Source of the DNA: Spirosoma sp.
GTDB lineage: Bacteria; Bacteroidota; Bacteroidia; Cytophagales; Spirosomataceae
Length of the DNA: 5,758 nt
Direction: 5' to 3'
Assembly (NCBI GenBank): GCA_025351545.1
Contig: JANXVQ010001028.1
Coordinates: 1 to 5,758, forward strand
Shown: positions 1-5,758 of the stretch, piece by piece
Numbering within the stretch: position 1 is the first letter of the stretch
Layout: each line of letters begins with the position of its first letter
The notes under the pieces: model-generated
What the model was told of the DNA's origin: nothing
The model's database searches: none
Seen by the model: only the letters and a program-made list of their open reading frames with translations
Made by a program: the position numbers and the translations under genes

Positions 1-1440
1 GTAACGATTAATCCTATCGACTCACCCGTTGTCCATAAAGAAACCAATCACTCGAATAATCAGGCCATTGTCGAACTAACACTTTCTGGGAAAAATCCCG
101 TACTGATTTATCCGGCGCCAAACAGTATTGTCAAGACGTCCATCATTCGACTAACCGCTCAATATCTTGCCGAAGGACCACATTTGTTCGACATTGAACT
201 CGACAGTACAGCCCATTTTGACAGTCCTTTCAAGGTTTCTCAGCGGCTGACAGCTACGAACGTCATCAGCTATCAGGCAACGTTATCTACCCATCCCAAC
301 ACGGCCTATTACTGGCGCGTCCGACTTGTTGACAAGGCTAACAATCCGACGCTTGGCAACGCGGGCTTGTGGTCAACAGGTTCGTTCATTTATGCGCCAA
401 ACAGCACGGTCACGAGCTTGCCCGAAGGTCAGCTTCGGCTGGAAATTCCCCTACCAGTTGATAATCAACAGGGCGATATTGTTCTCATTCAGGCGCAGTT
501 TACAAACCTAAGTTCGTACCCATTTAGCGATTCGCTGGTTGTTCAGCAAACGATCTATGCAACCGGGTTGCCAAATCCAGAAACAACCAAATGGCACGTT
601 CAAGCCCCATTCGGTACAGATACGATTAGGATCAAAACGCACCTTGAAACAGAGAAATTGCCCGGCATTAACCGGGTAGTGTTAACGGTTAACCCACGTA
701 TTCAACCCGAATATTCGTTCTTAAACAACACGCTCGACCTGCCCCTGCTAGTCCAGTCCGATAAGTTTGGGCCGACACTCGAAGTAGCCATTAATGGCGC
801 CCGTATCGTTGATGGCTCAGTTATTTCGGCCCAGCCCGTTATTGACATATTGGTTGCCGATGAGAACCGCGCCCTCATCCGAAGAGACACCACAGGGCTT
901 GATTTCTATTTGCAACGGCCCGGCAAGAACTCGCCCATTGAGCGGTTGAACTGGCGCAGTTCGATTGTTCAGCCAGCCGGGCCTGATAATGTATTCCGGG
1001 TGCGGTATCCCTCACCGAAATTAGGTGAAGGAACATACCATTTAACGGCTACGGCTCGTGACAGGATTGGCAATTCGGCCGTACCCTATCGAGTTAGTTT
1101 TCAGGTGATCAATGAGCGAAAGCTTACCGCTCTAACGGTTTACCCAAATCCTTTTCATGATAAAACCCTATTCTCCTTTTACCTAACCGGCGACCAAGCC
1201 CCTCCTACCCTGGCGCTGAACATAAGCGATCTTGCCGGGCGTTCTGTAAGGCACCTGGCCCCGCCTGCTCGCGTGGGTTTGAACGAATGGCAATGGGATG
1301 GTTGCGATGACGCGGGTAGCCCACTCCCTGCGGGACTATACATTTACAAACTGTCCCTGCCCGGAGCCGATGCACTCGACTGGCCCATTGCTGATGGCTT
1401 AAATAAGCAACTAAACGGGCGAATTGTCCTGATTCGCTGA
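1..1440 (+). CDS. C-terminal part of a large secreted T9SS-type surface protein (PorU2-like), 5' partial
   Basis: The frame is open from the first base of the window to a TGA at 1438-1440, giving 479 residues of a longer protein whose start lies upstream. Visible segments, numbered from the window edge: a fibronectin-III-like end (about 60-132, with a YYWRVRL core and a WSTGSFIY strand); a CARDB-like beta domain (about 160-251, with FNL-type 'FLNNTLDLPL' near its end); an Ig-like segment (about 259-369, 'GTYHLTATARDRIGN'); and a C-terminal FlgD-like/T9SS sorting-type domain (about 374-479, 'VYPNPF', 'DLAGR', 'WDGCDDAGSPLPAGLYIY', ending NGRIVLIR). From knowledge of the family, such tails direct export through the type IX system, and this domain order recalls the end of PorU2-type C25-peptidase proteins. 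No peptidase domain is visible here, so that identity is inferred. The alternative is a generic multidomain T9SS cargo adhesin. The stop overlaps the next gene by one base. Confidence 0.85.
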   Translation, partial: VTINPIDSPVVHKETNHSNNQAIVELTLSGKNPVLIYPAPNSIVKTSIIRLTAQYLAEGPHLFDIELDSTAHFDSPFKVSQRLTATNVISYQATLSTHPNTAYYWRVRLVDKANNPTLGNAGLWSTGSFIYAPNSTVTSLPEGQLRLEIPLPVDNQQGDIVLIQAQFTNLSSYPFSDSLVVQQTIYATGLPNPETTKWHVQAPFGTDTIRIKTHLETEKLPGINRVVLTVNPRIQPEYSFLNNTLDLPLLVQSDKFGPTLEVAINGARIVDGSVISAQPVIDILVADENRALIRRDTTGLDFYLQRPGKNSPIERLNWRSSIVQPAGPDNVFRVRYPSPKLGEGTYHLTATARDRIGNSAVPYRVSFQVINERKLTALTVYPNPFHDKTLFSFYLTGDQAPPTLALNISDLAGRSVRHLAPPARVGLNEWQWDGCDDAGSPLPAGLYIYKLSLPGADALDWPIADGLNKQLNGRIVLIR

Positions 1441-2534
1441 TGCAACCGAAACCCGCTATTCATCCGGCATCAAATTGTCAAAACAAGTCGGTTTGCTATA
1501 TTCCAGCACTGACCGGCCTACGGGCGATTGGGGCTTATCTGGTCTTTCTGCACCATTATAATCCGGCCGCACCCGGCACCTTCACCAATCGACTCTTCGC
1601 ACAGGGGTATGTAGGTGTATCGGTATTTTTCGTCCTGAGTGGCTTCCTGATTTATCACCGCTACGCCGACGAGTATTTCGGGCAAAGAAGCTGGTCGTGG
1701 CGAACGTATTTACAGAATCGTTTCGCCCGAATTTTCCCACTTTACGCACTGATGTTACTCGTAACTGTCGGTGCGAATTACATCTTGGGTCGAGCAATGA
1801 GTTGGCCATTGCTGGGGGTAAATCTAACCCTGCTAAAAGGCTTTTTCGACACGTATAAATTTAGCGGCATTGCGCAGAGCTGGAGCCTAACCGTCGAAAT
1901 CTGTTTTTATCTATCAGTTCCGCTCCTTTTTATGCTTCTGAAACGTTGGGGCGCGTTGCCACTAACAGCCGCACTAGTTATGATTGGTTTAGGGTTATGG
2001 GCAACAGTTGGTCAAGCGGTCTGGCACGGCTTATTCAGCAGTTTGCCGTTTTTGCTGTTTTATACATTTTTTGGGCGGGCATTTGAATTCATTGTGGGCC
2101 TGTGGCTAGCCCGTCGCTGGCACCAGAATAGACTCCCCAGCGTCCGATACGCTACGGTTTCTGGTCTGTTACTTATTGCCGCTTGTATTTTTTGGCAAGC
2201 TAACTTATCAACAATTACGGCCAATCCAATCAGCTTATTGTGGAGTGAAGTCGTAACGTATAACTATGGTTTACCCATTGGTATTGGCGTATTGTTTCTG
2301 GGTTTACTTAAGCAAAAATCAATTATTCGGCAACTCCTTTCCCAGCCCATTATGCAAACGTTAGGCCGAAGCTCGTATGCATTTTATCTGATTCATGTTG
2401 GCGTGATTGCGAATGGATTGCAAAAAGTGGGCATAACCAACCATTGGCTGCTATTCGGATTGCTCATAGTGATTGCCCACGGGTTACACCATTTCGTCGA
2501 AAAACCCCTTCATGAGTGGCTACAGATTCAGTGA
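1440..2534 (+). CDS. Acyltransferase family 3 integral membrane protein (OafA/YrhL-like)
   Basis: The 364-residue membrane protein fits the acyltransferase-3 family (PF01757), whose members move acetyl or other acyl groups onto sugars of O-antigen, capsule or other envelope glycans. Family signatures in order: 'LTGLRAIGAYLVFLHH' with the His pair H38-H39 in the first helix; 'GYVGVSVFFVLSGFLI' (57-71); 'RFARIFPLY' with R94 and R97 (94-102); 'SWSLTVEICFYL' with W148 and E153; 'LGRSSYAFYLIH' (308-319); and the closing 'VEKPL' (353-357). About ten hydrophobic segments can be counted. The length is normal for a stand-alone family member, with no SGNH domain fused at the C-terminus. The ATG is embedded in TGATG, sharing its A with the upstream stop, and no Shine-Dalgarno is seen, which suggests translational coupling to the T9SS-type gene. 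The substrate cannot be read from the sequence. An envelope-modifying role is inferred. Confidence 0.93.
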   Translation: MQPKPAIHPASNCQNKSVCYIPALTGLRAIGAYLVFLHHYNPAAPGTFTNRLFAQGYVGVSVFFVLSGFLIYHRYADEYFGQRSWSWRTYLQNRFARIFPLYALMLLVTVGANYILGRAMSWPLLGVNLTLLKGFFDTYKFSGIAQSWSLTVEICFYLSVPLLFMLLKRWGALPLTAALVMIGLGLWATVGQAVWHGLFSSLPFLLFYTFFGRAFEFIVGLWLARRWHQNRLPSVRYATVSGLLLIAACIFWQANLSTITANPISLLWSEVVTYNYGLPIGIGVLFLGLLKQKSIIRQLLSQPIMQTLGRSSYAFYLIHVGVIANGLQKVGITNHWLLFGLLIVIAHGLHHFVEKPLHEWLQIQ

Positions 2535-2567
2535 ATAAAATTGATCAATTATTTGTTAATCAGGCAG

Positions 2568-2612
2568 TTATTCACAATCATTAAGTTTTATTGACGTAAT
2601 GGTTATGAATAA
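2568..2612 (+). other. Long imperfect AT-rich hairpin between convergent genes
   Basis: TTATTCA at 2568-2574 pairs with TGAATAA at 2606-2612. After one mismatch, 2576-2578 pair with 2602-2604 (one G-U). CATTA at 2579-2583 then pairs with TAATG at 2597-2601. After one more mismatch, 2585-2587 pair with 2593-2595 (one G-U), leaving a 5-base loop. That is 18 pairs in a symmetrical fold. The two wobble pairs exist only in the + strand RNA, so the 3' end of the acyltransferase message is the better candidate for folding. The hairpin is followed by an A run, not a U run, so it does not look like a standard intrinsic terminator. It may protect or define the mRNA end. The role is inferred. Confidence 0.45.
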
Positions 2613-2628
2613 AAAAACAAGCTTGTAA

Positions 2629-3576
2629 TCAAAACGGCAACTTCCCCAAATCGACGTTGCCACCGGTTATAATAATGCCAATTTTTTGACCGGCAAAACG
2701 ATCCTTGTGTTTTAGCACGACGGCTAGCGGCACCGCTGAAGAGGGTTCGATAACGATTTTCATGCGCTCCCAAACCAATCGCATAGCTCCTATAATTTCA
2801 GCATCTGAAACCGTCAGAATATCGGCAACGTGCGACCGGATTATAGCTAATGTCCGCTCGCTGAGGGACGTCATTAGTCCGTCGGCAATAGTGTTGATGT
2901 ACGGAGCTTTCTCAACGCGCCCACTCTGAAACGACAGAATAGCATCGGCCGCGCCCTCGGGTTCTCCAGCAATAACGCGCGTAGTTGGCGACATATAATG
3001 CGTCGTCAAGGCTGTTCCGCTCAGTAACCCTCCCCCACCAACGGGAGCCAAAATCACATCGAACGGGCGATCTTCTCCGGCATCTTCAATTAGTTCTTTG
3101 GCAGCTGTGGCCTGCCCGGCAATTACGCGGTCGTCGTCGAAGGGGTGTACTAAAACGGCACCTGTGCGGGCCATCACCTCACGAACGCCAGCCTCGCGGG
3201 CCTCAAGCGTTGGTTCGCACTCGATAACCTCTGCCCCATAACCCAACACTGCCTCCTTTTTAACCTGCGGAGCCGTGCGCGGCATAACGATATAAGCAGG
3301 CATTCCCACCTGCCGGGCGGCAAAAGCAACAGCCTGCGCGTGGTTGCCAGACGAGTGAGTCGTAATGGCTTCACCTTCCCTATTTTGAGCGACTTGCAAC
3401 ACGGCATTCAATCCTCCCCGTGCTTTGAACGCGCCTATTTTTTGAAAATTCTCGCACTTAAAAAACAGATCGGCCCCCGCCCGGTCGTTGATGGTTTGAT
3501 TTGTGAGCACGGCTGTGCGATGAATGTAAGGGCGGATGCGGTCGTGAGCCTCCTGAATAGTCTCGAATATAATCAT
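2629..3576 (-). CDS. PLP-dependent serine racemase / threonine (serine) dehydratase-like enzyme
   Basis: The 315-residue cytoplasmic fold-type II PLP enzyme belongs to the serine racemase/threonine ammonia-lyase group, which racemises L-serine or deaminates serine or threonine to pyruvate or 2-oxobutyrate plus ammonia. Visible sites: K51 in 'GAFKARGG' (Schiff-base lysine); 'SSGNHAQ' at 75-81, where S76 matches the re-face serine of racemases and N78 contacts PLP; the phosphate-binding glycine loop G180-G183; and 'GEPEGAAD', where E205, A209 and D211 match the divalent-metal site of eukaryotic serine racemase. T305 in 'ITGGNVDL' stands where Ser usually contacts the pyridine nitrogen. There is no ACT regulatory domain, so it is not the long biosynthetic IlvA type. 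The ATG at 3576 is chosen: an in-frame TTG at 3603 adds nine residues, whereas the ATG sits right before the conserved 'FETIQEAHDRI' start. It converges on the acyltransferase and diverges from the isomerase. Racemase versus dehydratase cannot be settled from sequence. Confidence 0.9.
   Translation of the reverse strand: MIIFETIQEAHDRIRPYIHRTAVLTNQTINDRAGADLFFKCENFQKIGAFKARGGLNAVLQVAQNREGEAITTHSSGNHAQAVAFAARQVGMPAYIVMPRTAPQVKKEAVLGYGAEVIECEPTLEAREAGVREVMARTGAVLVHPFDDDRVIAGQATAAKELIEDAGEDRPFDVILAPVGGGGLLSGTALTTHYMSPTTRVIAGEPEGAADAILSFQSGRVEKAPYINTIADGLMTSLSERTLAIIRSHVADILTVSDAEIIGAMRLVWERMKIVIEPSSAVPLAVVLKHKDRFAGQKIGIIITGGNVDLGKLPF
2631..2661 (-). terminator. Possible weak intrinsic terminator overlapping the end of the dehydratase gene
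   Basis: On the minus strand a perfect 6-base inverted repeat, GGCAAC (2661-2656) and GTTGCC (2641-2636), is separated by 14 bases and followed by GTTTTGA, which includes the gene's stop codon. The stem is GC-rich, but the loop is large and the U run only four long. A second T run (seven bases on the minus strand, 2617-2611) lies just beyond the stop without a credible stem before it. This is a tentative call. Confidence 0.25.
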
Positions 3577-3744
3577 TGATTTTTGTCGTACAGATGTGGG
3601 CAAATTACGCAGGAAAATAATTCCATATTTGCGAAATCCTATCTGTGATCAAATCGAATGAGTAATTTATCTTTGTCTTGTTTCTTTGTTAGCGTAAGTG
3701 CCGTTTGCTTTTCTAAAACTCATGTCTTGTAAACCCGTTTCGTT
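3577..3744. promoter_or_regulatory. Divergent promoter region between the dehydratase and isomerase genes
   Basis: The 168-base AT-rich non-coding gap separates the two divergent starts and must carry both promoters. For the rightward gene there is a clear -7 element, listed separately. For the leftward gene only an imperfect candidate is seen: TAATTTG on the minus strand (3607-3601), one base short of TAnnTTTG and about 24 bases upstream of the ATG. No convincing operator palindrome or Shine-Dalgarno sequence is visible. Confidence 0.5.
3668..3675 (+). promoter_or_regulatory. Bacteroidota-type -7 promoter element (TAnnTTTG) for the exported isomerase gene
   Basis: TATCTTTG matches the TAnnTTTG consensus used by the primary sigma factor of Bacteroidota exactly. 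At the expected upstream distance there is only a weak -33 candidate, CTG at 3643-3645 with a 22-base gap. Transcription would begin near 3680 and leave an untranslated leader of about 65 bases before the ATG at 3745. Confidence 0.5.
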
Positions 3745-4671
3745 ATGACCTCCAATCGTCGTTTGTTTTTGAAGCGAGCTGCCGGCTCATTAGCTGGTAT
3801 GGCCCTCATGCCAACTGTTTTTGCCGAAACTCCCCTAAAAAAGATGTTCTTCGATATTTCACTGGCCGAATGGTCGCTGCACAAAGCTTTGTTCGGCAAG
3901 AAAATCACGAATCTGGATTTTCCCGGTATCGCCCGTAAAGAGTTCGACATTAGCACCGTTGAGTATGTCAACCAGTTTTTCAAAGACAAAGCGCAGGATA
4001 AAACGTACCTCAACGACTTGCTGACCCGTTGCAAAGATAACGGCATTTCCAACCACCTGATTATGATTGATGGTGAGGGGAACTTAGGCGCTTCTGATGC
4101 CGCCGAACGAGCGAAAGCGGTCGAAAATCACCACAAGTGGGTAGAATGTGCGAAGTATCTGGGCTGTAAAACGATTCGGGTCAATGCCGCCGGACAAGGC
4201 ACCGCCGAAGAGGTTTCCAAAGCCGCCGTTGAGGGATTGAGCAAGCTGGGCGAATTTGCCAAAACCATGAATATCAATGTTATCGTCGAAAATCACGGCG
4301 GTTATTCATCAAACGGGCAATGGTTATCGGGTGTGATGAAGCAGGTTGGCATGAAAAACGTTGGCACACTACCTGACTTTGGCAACTTCTGCATCAAACA
4401 TGGCGAAGGGCATAAATGCCTGGAAGAATACGACCGCTACAAGGGCACAACGGAACTAATGCCTTATGCAAAAGGCGCATCGGCCAAATTTTACGACTTC
4501 GACGCCAGCGGCAATTGCGTTGAAACCGACTATAATCGCATCATGAAAATTGTGAAAGAAAGTGGTTTCAAAGGCACCATCGGCATCGAATATGAAGGTG
4601 ACCAGCTGGAAGAATATGATGGCATCCGAAAAGCCAAAGCCGCACTGGAGCGTATTGGCCCAATGGTTTAG
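3745..4671 (+). CDS. Tat-exported sugar (phosphate) isomerase/epimerase-like TIM-barrel protein
   Basis: This 308-residue protein of the xylose isomerase-like TIM barrel superfamily (AP_endonuc_2, PF01261) belongs to a group usually annotated as sugar phosphate isomerase/epimerase in Bacteroidota. The N-terminus is a twin-arginine signal: NRRLFLKR (4-11), a hydrophobic stretch to about residue 24, and a likely cut after A27 (VFA/E), so it is expected to act folded outside the cytoplasm. Barrel landmarks: 'DISLAEWSLHKALF' (37-50), 'VEYVNQFFKDKA' (72-83), 'MIDGEGNLG' (107-115), 'VENHGG' with E182, 'LPDFGNF' with D211, 'ASAKFYDFD' with K248, and 'IGIEYEG' with E282/E284. E182, D211 and one of E282/E284 are plausible metal ligands. 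N214 and K248 stand near where tagatose-3-epimerase-like enzymes have His. The gene has its own upstream promoter and is closed by a strong terminator, so it looks monocistronic. The substrate is unknown, and a phosphorylated sugar is unlikely for an exported enzyme. Confidence 0.88.
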   Translation: MTSNRRLFLKRAAGSLAGMALMPTVFAETPLKKMFFDISLAEWSLHKALFGKKITNLDFPGIARKEFDISTVEYVNQFFKDKAQDKTYLNDLLTRCKDNGISNHLIMIDGEGNLGASDAAERAKAVENHHKWVECAKYLGCKTIRVNAAGQGTAEEVSKAAVEGLSKLGEFAKTMNINVIVENHGGYSSNGQWLSGVMKQVGMKNVGTLPDFGNFCIKHGEGHKCLEEYDRYKGTTELMPYAKGASAKFYDFDASGNCVETDYNRIMKIVKESGFKGTIGIEYEGDQLEEYDGIRKAKAALERIGPMV

Positions 4672-4694
4672 CGCATTGTTCCACTATATATTTC

Positions 4695-4737
4695 GTGGCC
4701 TGTATACGTACGAAGTGCGTAGTCAGGCCACTTTTTT
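4695..4737 (+). terminator. Strong rho-independent terminator after the isomerase gene
   Basis: GTGGCCTG (4695-4702) pairs perfectly with CAGGCCAC (4724-4731). After a 2x2 internal loop, the stem continues with TACG (4705-4708) against CGTA (4718-4721) and three more pairs (one G-U) capped by a GAA triloop. Six T residues follow immediately (4732-4737). It starts 24 bases past the isomerase stop and separates that gene from the dehydrogenase. Confidence 0.92.
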
Positions 4738-4800
4738 GCCCAGTCTGTTGTTGCCCTGATAACCTGCACCGATCACCGATTTTTCGACCAATCAAACTAT
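4738..4800 (+). promoter_or_regulatory. Presumed promoter/leader of the dehydrogenase gene, with a tandem 7-base repeat
   Basis: The 63 bases between the terminator and the ATG must contain the dehydrogenase promoter if the gene is not served by readthrough. No clear TAnnTTTG element is present; TTGTTG at 4748-4753 is the best -33 candidate and GATTTTTC at 4778-4785 a poor -7. CACCGAT occurs twice head to tail at 4767-4773 and 4774-4780, about 20 bases before the start, and could be a protein-binding site. No Shine-Dalgarno is seen. Confidence 0.3.
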
Positions 4801-5758
4801 ATGTCAACTACACAACAATCCATTAACGTCAGTTTTATTGGCAATGAACCAATACCGGGCGACGGTAATTTATTTCGGGCATTCGCACCCGCCAGTCACG
4901 AAAACCTTGCCGACGAGTTCGCAAATGTCTCCCCGGAACAGGCTAATCAGGCGATCGAAAAAGCAGCCGCAGCTTTTCCAGCTTACGCTAAATTTACTCC
5001 CGCACAACGGGCAGATTTTCTGGATGCCATTGCCACCGAAATAGAAAACCTCGGCAGCGAATTAATCGAACGGGCCGTTCTTGAAAGTGGACTCCCAACA
5101 GGACGAATTACGGGCGAGCGGGGCCGCACAACAGGACAGTTACGACTCTTCGCCAATGTACTGCGCGAAGGCTCGTGGGTTGACGCCCGCATCAATCCGG
5201 CTCTGCCCGACCGCCAGCCATTGCCGCGCGTAGATCTGCGCCGGATGCTGGTGCCGCTTGGCCCCGTGGTGGTCTTTGGAGCCAGTAATTTCCCGTTGGC
5301 ATTTTCGGTAGCGGGTGGCGACACGGCGTCGGCTTTGGCGGCTGGTTGCCCGGTAGTTGTCAAGGCGCACCCGTCGCACCCGGGCACGTCGTCGCTGGTG
5401 GGACAGGCAATTGTATCGGCTGCACTGAAAACCGGAATGCCTGATGGTGTTTTTTCGCTCCTCCACGCCGATAATGAAGTGGCTCAACAGCTGGTCGCTC
5501 ATCCGGCGGTGAAAGCCGTAGGTTTTACAGGTTCGCGCGCCGGAGGATTAGCTTTATTGAGAGTGGCTCAGGAACGTGCAGAACCCATCCCGGTTTATGC
5601 CGAAATGAGCGCAGTTAATCCCTTTGTCGTTTTGCCGGGTGCCATCAGCCAGGATGCAGGACCAAATTCAGCCGCTACAATAGCCGCCGGATTAGCTGCT
5701 TCCGTTACGCTTGGCGTTGGGCAGTTCTGCACAAATCCCGGCTTGGTTTTCCTGCTCG
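4801..5758 (+). CDS. NADP-dependent aldehyde dehydrogenase, alpha-ketoglutarate semialdehyde (2,5-dioxovalerate) dehydrogenase type, 3' partial
   Basis: An ATG at 4801 opens a frame with no stop up to the window edge, giving 319 residues; family members run to about 520-530, so roughly 60% is present. The aldehyde dehydrogenase core is intact as far as it goes: N163 in '[11 protein letters not shown]' (oxyanion-hole Asn), K188 in '[11 protein letters not shown]' (cofactor ribose/phosphate), 'GFTGSRAGG' at 241-249 (Rossmann loop), E268 in 'YAEMSAVNP' (general base) and the nucleophile C310 in 'GQFCTNPG'. The '[10 protein letters not shown]' and 'FTGSRAGG' wording is characteristic of the ketoglutarate semialdehyde dehydrogenase branch, which oxidises 2,5-dioxopentanoate to 2-oxoglutarate at the end of pentose, hexarate or hydroxyproline catabolism. 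Which of these applies depends on genes beyond the right edge. It is separated from the isomerase by a terminator. Bases of about 5161-5400 are much richer in GC than the rest of the gene. Confidence 0.92.
   Translation, partial: MSTTQQSINVSFIGNEPIPGDGNLFRAFAPASHENLADEFANVSPEQANQAIEKAAAAFPAYAKFTPAQRADFLDAIATEIENLGSELIERAVLESGLPTGRITGERGRTTGQLRLFANVLREGSWVDARINPALPDRQPLPRVDLRRMLVPLGPVVVFGASNFPLAFSVAGGDTASALAAGCPVVVKAHPSHPGTSSLVGQAIVSAALKTGMPDGVFSLLHADNEVAQQLVAHPAVKAVGFTGSRAGGLALLRVAQERAEPIPVYAEMSAVNPFVVLPGAISQDAGPNSAATIAAGLAASVTLGVGQFCTNPGLVFLL

Noticed and set aside
681..693. GTTAAC repeated with one base between the copies
   Set aside because: It lies within coding sequence for a normal beta-strand (VLTVNP) and has no further copies or context.
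2539..2550. Perfect 12-base palindrome AATTGATCAATT after the acyltransferase stop
   Set aside because: It is AT-rich, loop-less and not followed by a T run; in such a gap it is easily due to chance, and nothing ties it to a binding protein.
2617..2626. ACAAGCTTGT palindrome followed on the minus strand by seven T residues, as a terminator
   Set aside because: The palindrome has no loop; with a 4-base loop only three weak pairs remain, too few for an intrinsic terminator.
3577..3603. TTG start at 3603 for the dehydratase, adding nine residues
   Set aside because: The in-frame ATG at 3576 sits immediately before the conserved N-terminus of the family, and the extra residues are not family-like.
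3627..3637. ATTTGCGAAAT inverted repeat in the divergent gap as an operator
   Set aside because: It has only four A/T pairs around three bases and is not repeated or placed at a promoter, so it cannot be told from chance.
3658..3732. 24-codon + strand frame in the divergent gap, possible leader peptide
   Set aside because: It begins upstream of the best -7 element, so it would not be on that transcript, and it shows no run of regulatory codons or ribosome binding site.
3720..4056. Minus-strand open frames (3720-4052 and 3859-4056) across the start of the isomerase gene
   Set aside because: The + strand protein there has a Tat signal and a full family match; the antisense frames have no recognisable motif.
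4983..5502. Two long open frames on the minus strand (4983-5387 and 5140-5502)
   Set aside because: They lie antisense inside the dehydrogenase gene and coincide with its GC-rich island, where stop codons are scarce. Their translations are Arg/Ser-rich and resemble no family I know.

Overview
The window looks like ordinary chromosomal DNA from a member of the Bacteroidota, most likely a Cytophagales/Spirosoma-like bacterium. The support is a type IX secretion (T9SS)-style C-terminal domain on a large surface protein, a TAnnTTTG promoter element of the Bacteroidota kind, starts without Shine-Dalgarno sequences, and moderate GC content. The genus is an inference from protein style, not a database result.

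Layout: (1) Bases 1-1440 (+) are the 3' part of a long secreted multidomain protein with Fn3-like, CARDB-like and Ig-like segments and a FlgD-like/T9SS tail. It resembles the C-terminal part of PorU2-type T9SS sortase-like proteins, but its N-terminal part is outside the window. (2) Its stop overlaps the start of a membrane acyltransferase-3 family gene, 1440-2534 (+), so the two are probably one operon. (3) A 94-base convergent gap holds a long AT-rich hairpin. (4) A PLP-dependent serine racemase/threonine dehydratase-like gene runs leftward, 2629-3576 (-). (5) A 168-base divergent gap carries a good Bacteroidota -7 element for the next gene. (6) A Tat-exported sugar isomerase/epimerase-like TIM barrel protein lies at 3745-4671 (+) and ends at a strong intrinsic terminator. 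(7) From 4801 to the window edge (+) is the N-terminal 60% or so of an NADP-dependent aldehyde dehydrogenase of the alpha-ketoglutarate semialdehyde (2,5-dioxovalerate) dehydrogenase type.

The genes look like at least four transcription units: surface protein plus acyltransferase, dehydratase/racemase, exported isomerase, and dehydrogenase. The isomerase and dehydrogenase would both suit sugar or sugar-acid catabolism, but the terminator between them argues against one simple operon. The dehydrogenase could equally serve hydroxyproline breakdown, with its partners beyond the right edge.

I see no phage, transposon, CRISPR array, RNA gene or defence system. The observations most worth checking are the translational coupling of the T9SS-type protein to an acyltransferase, the non-canonical metal-site residues of the exported isomerase, and a sharp GC-rich island inside the dehydrogenase gene. 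None amounts to clear evidence of an undescribed system.
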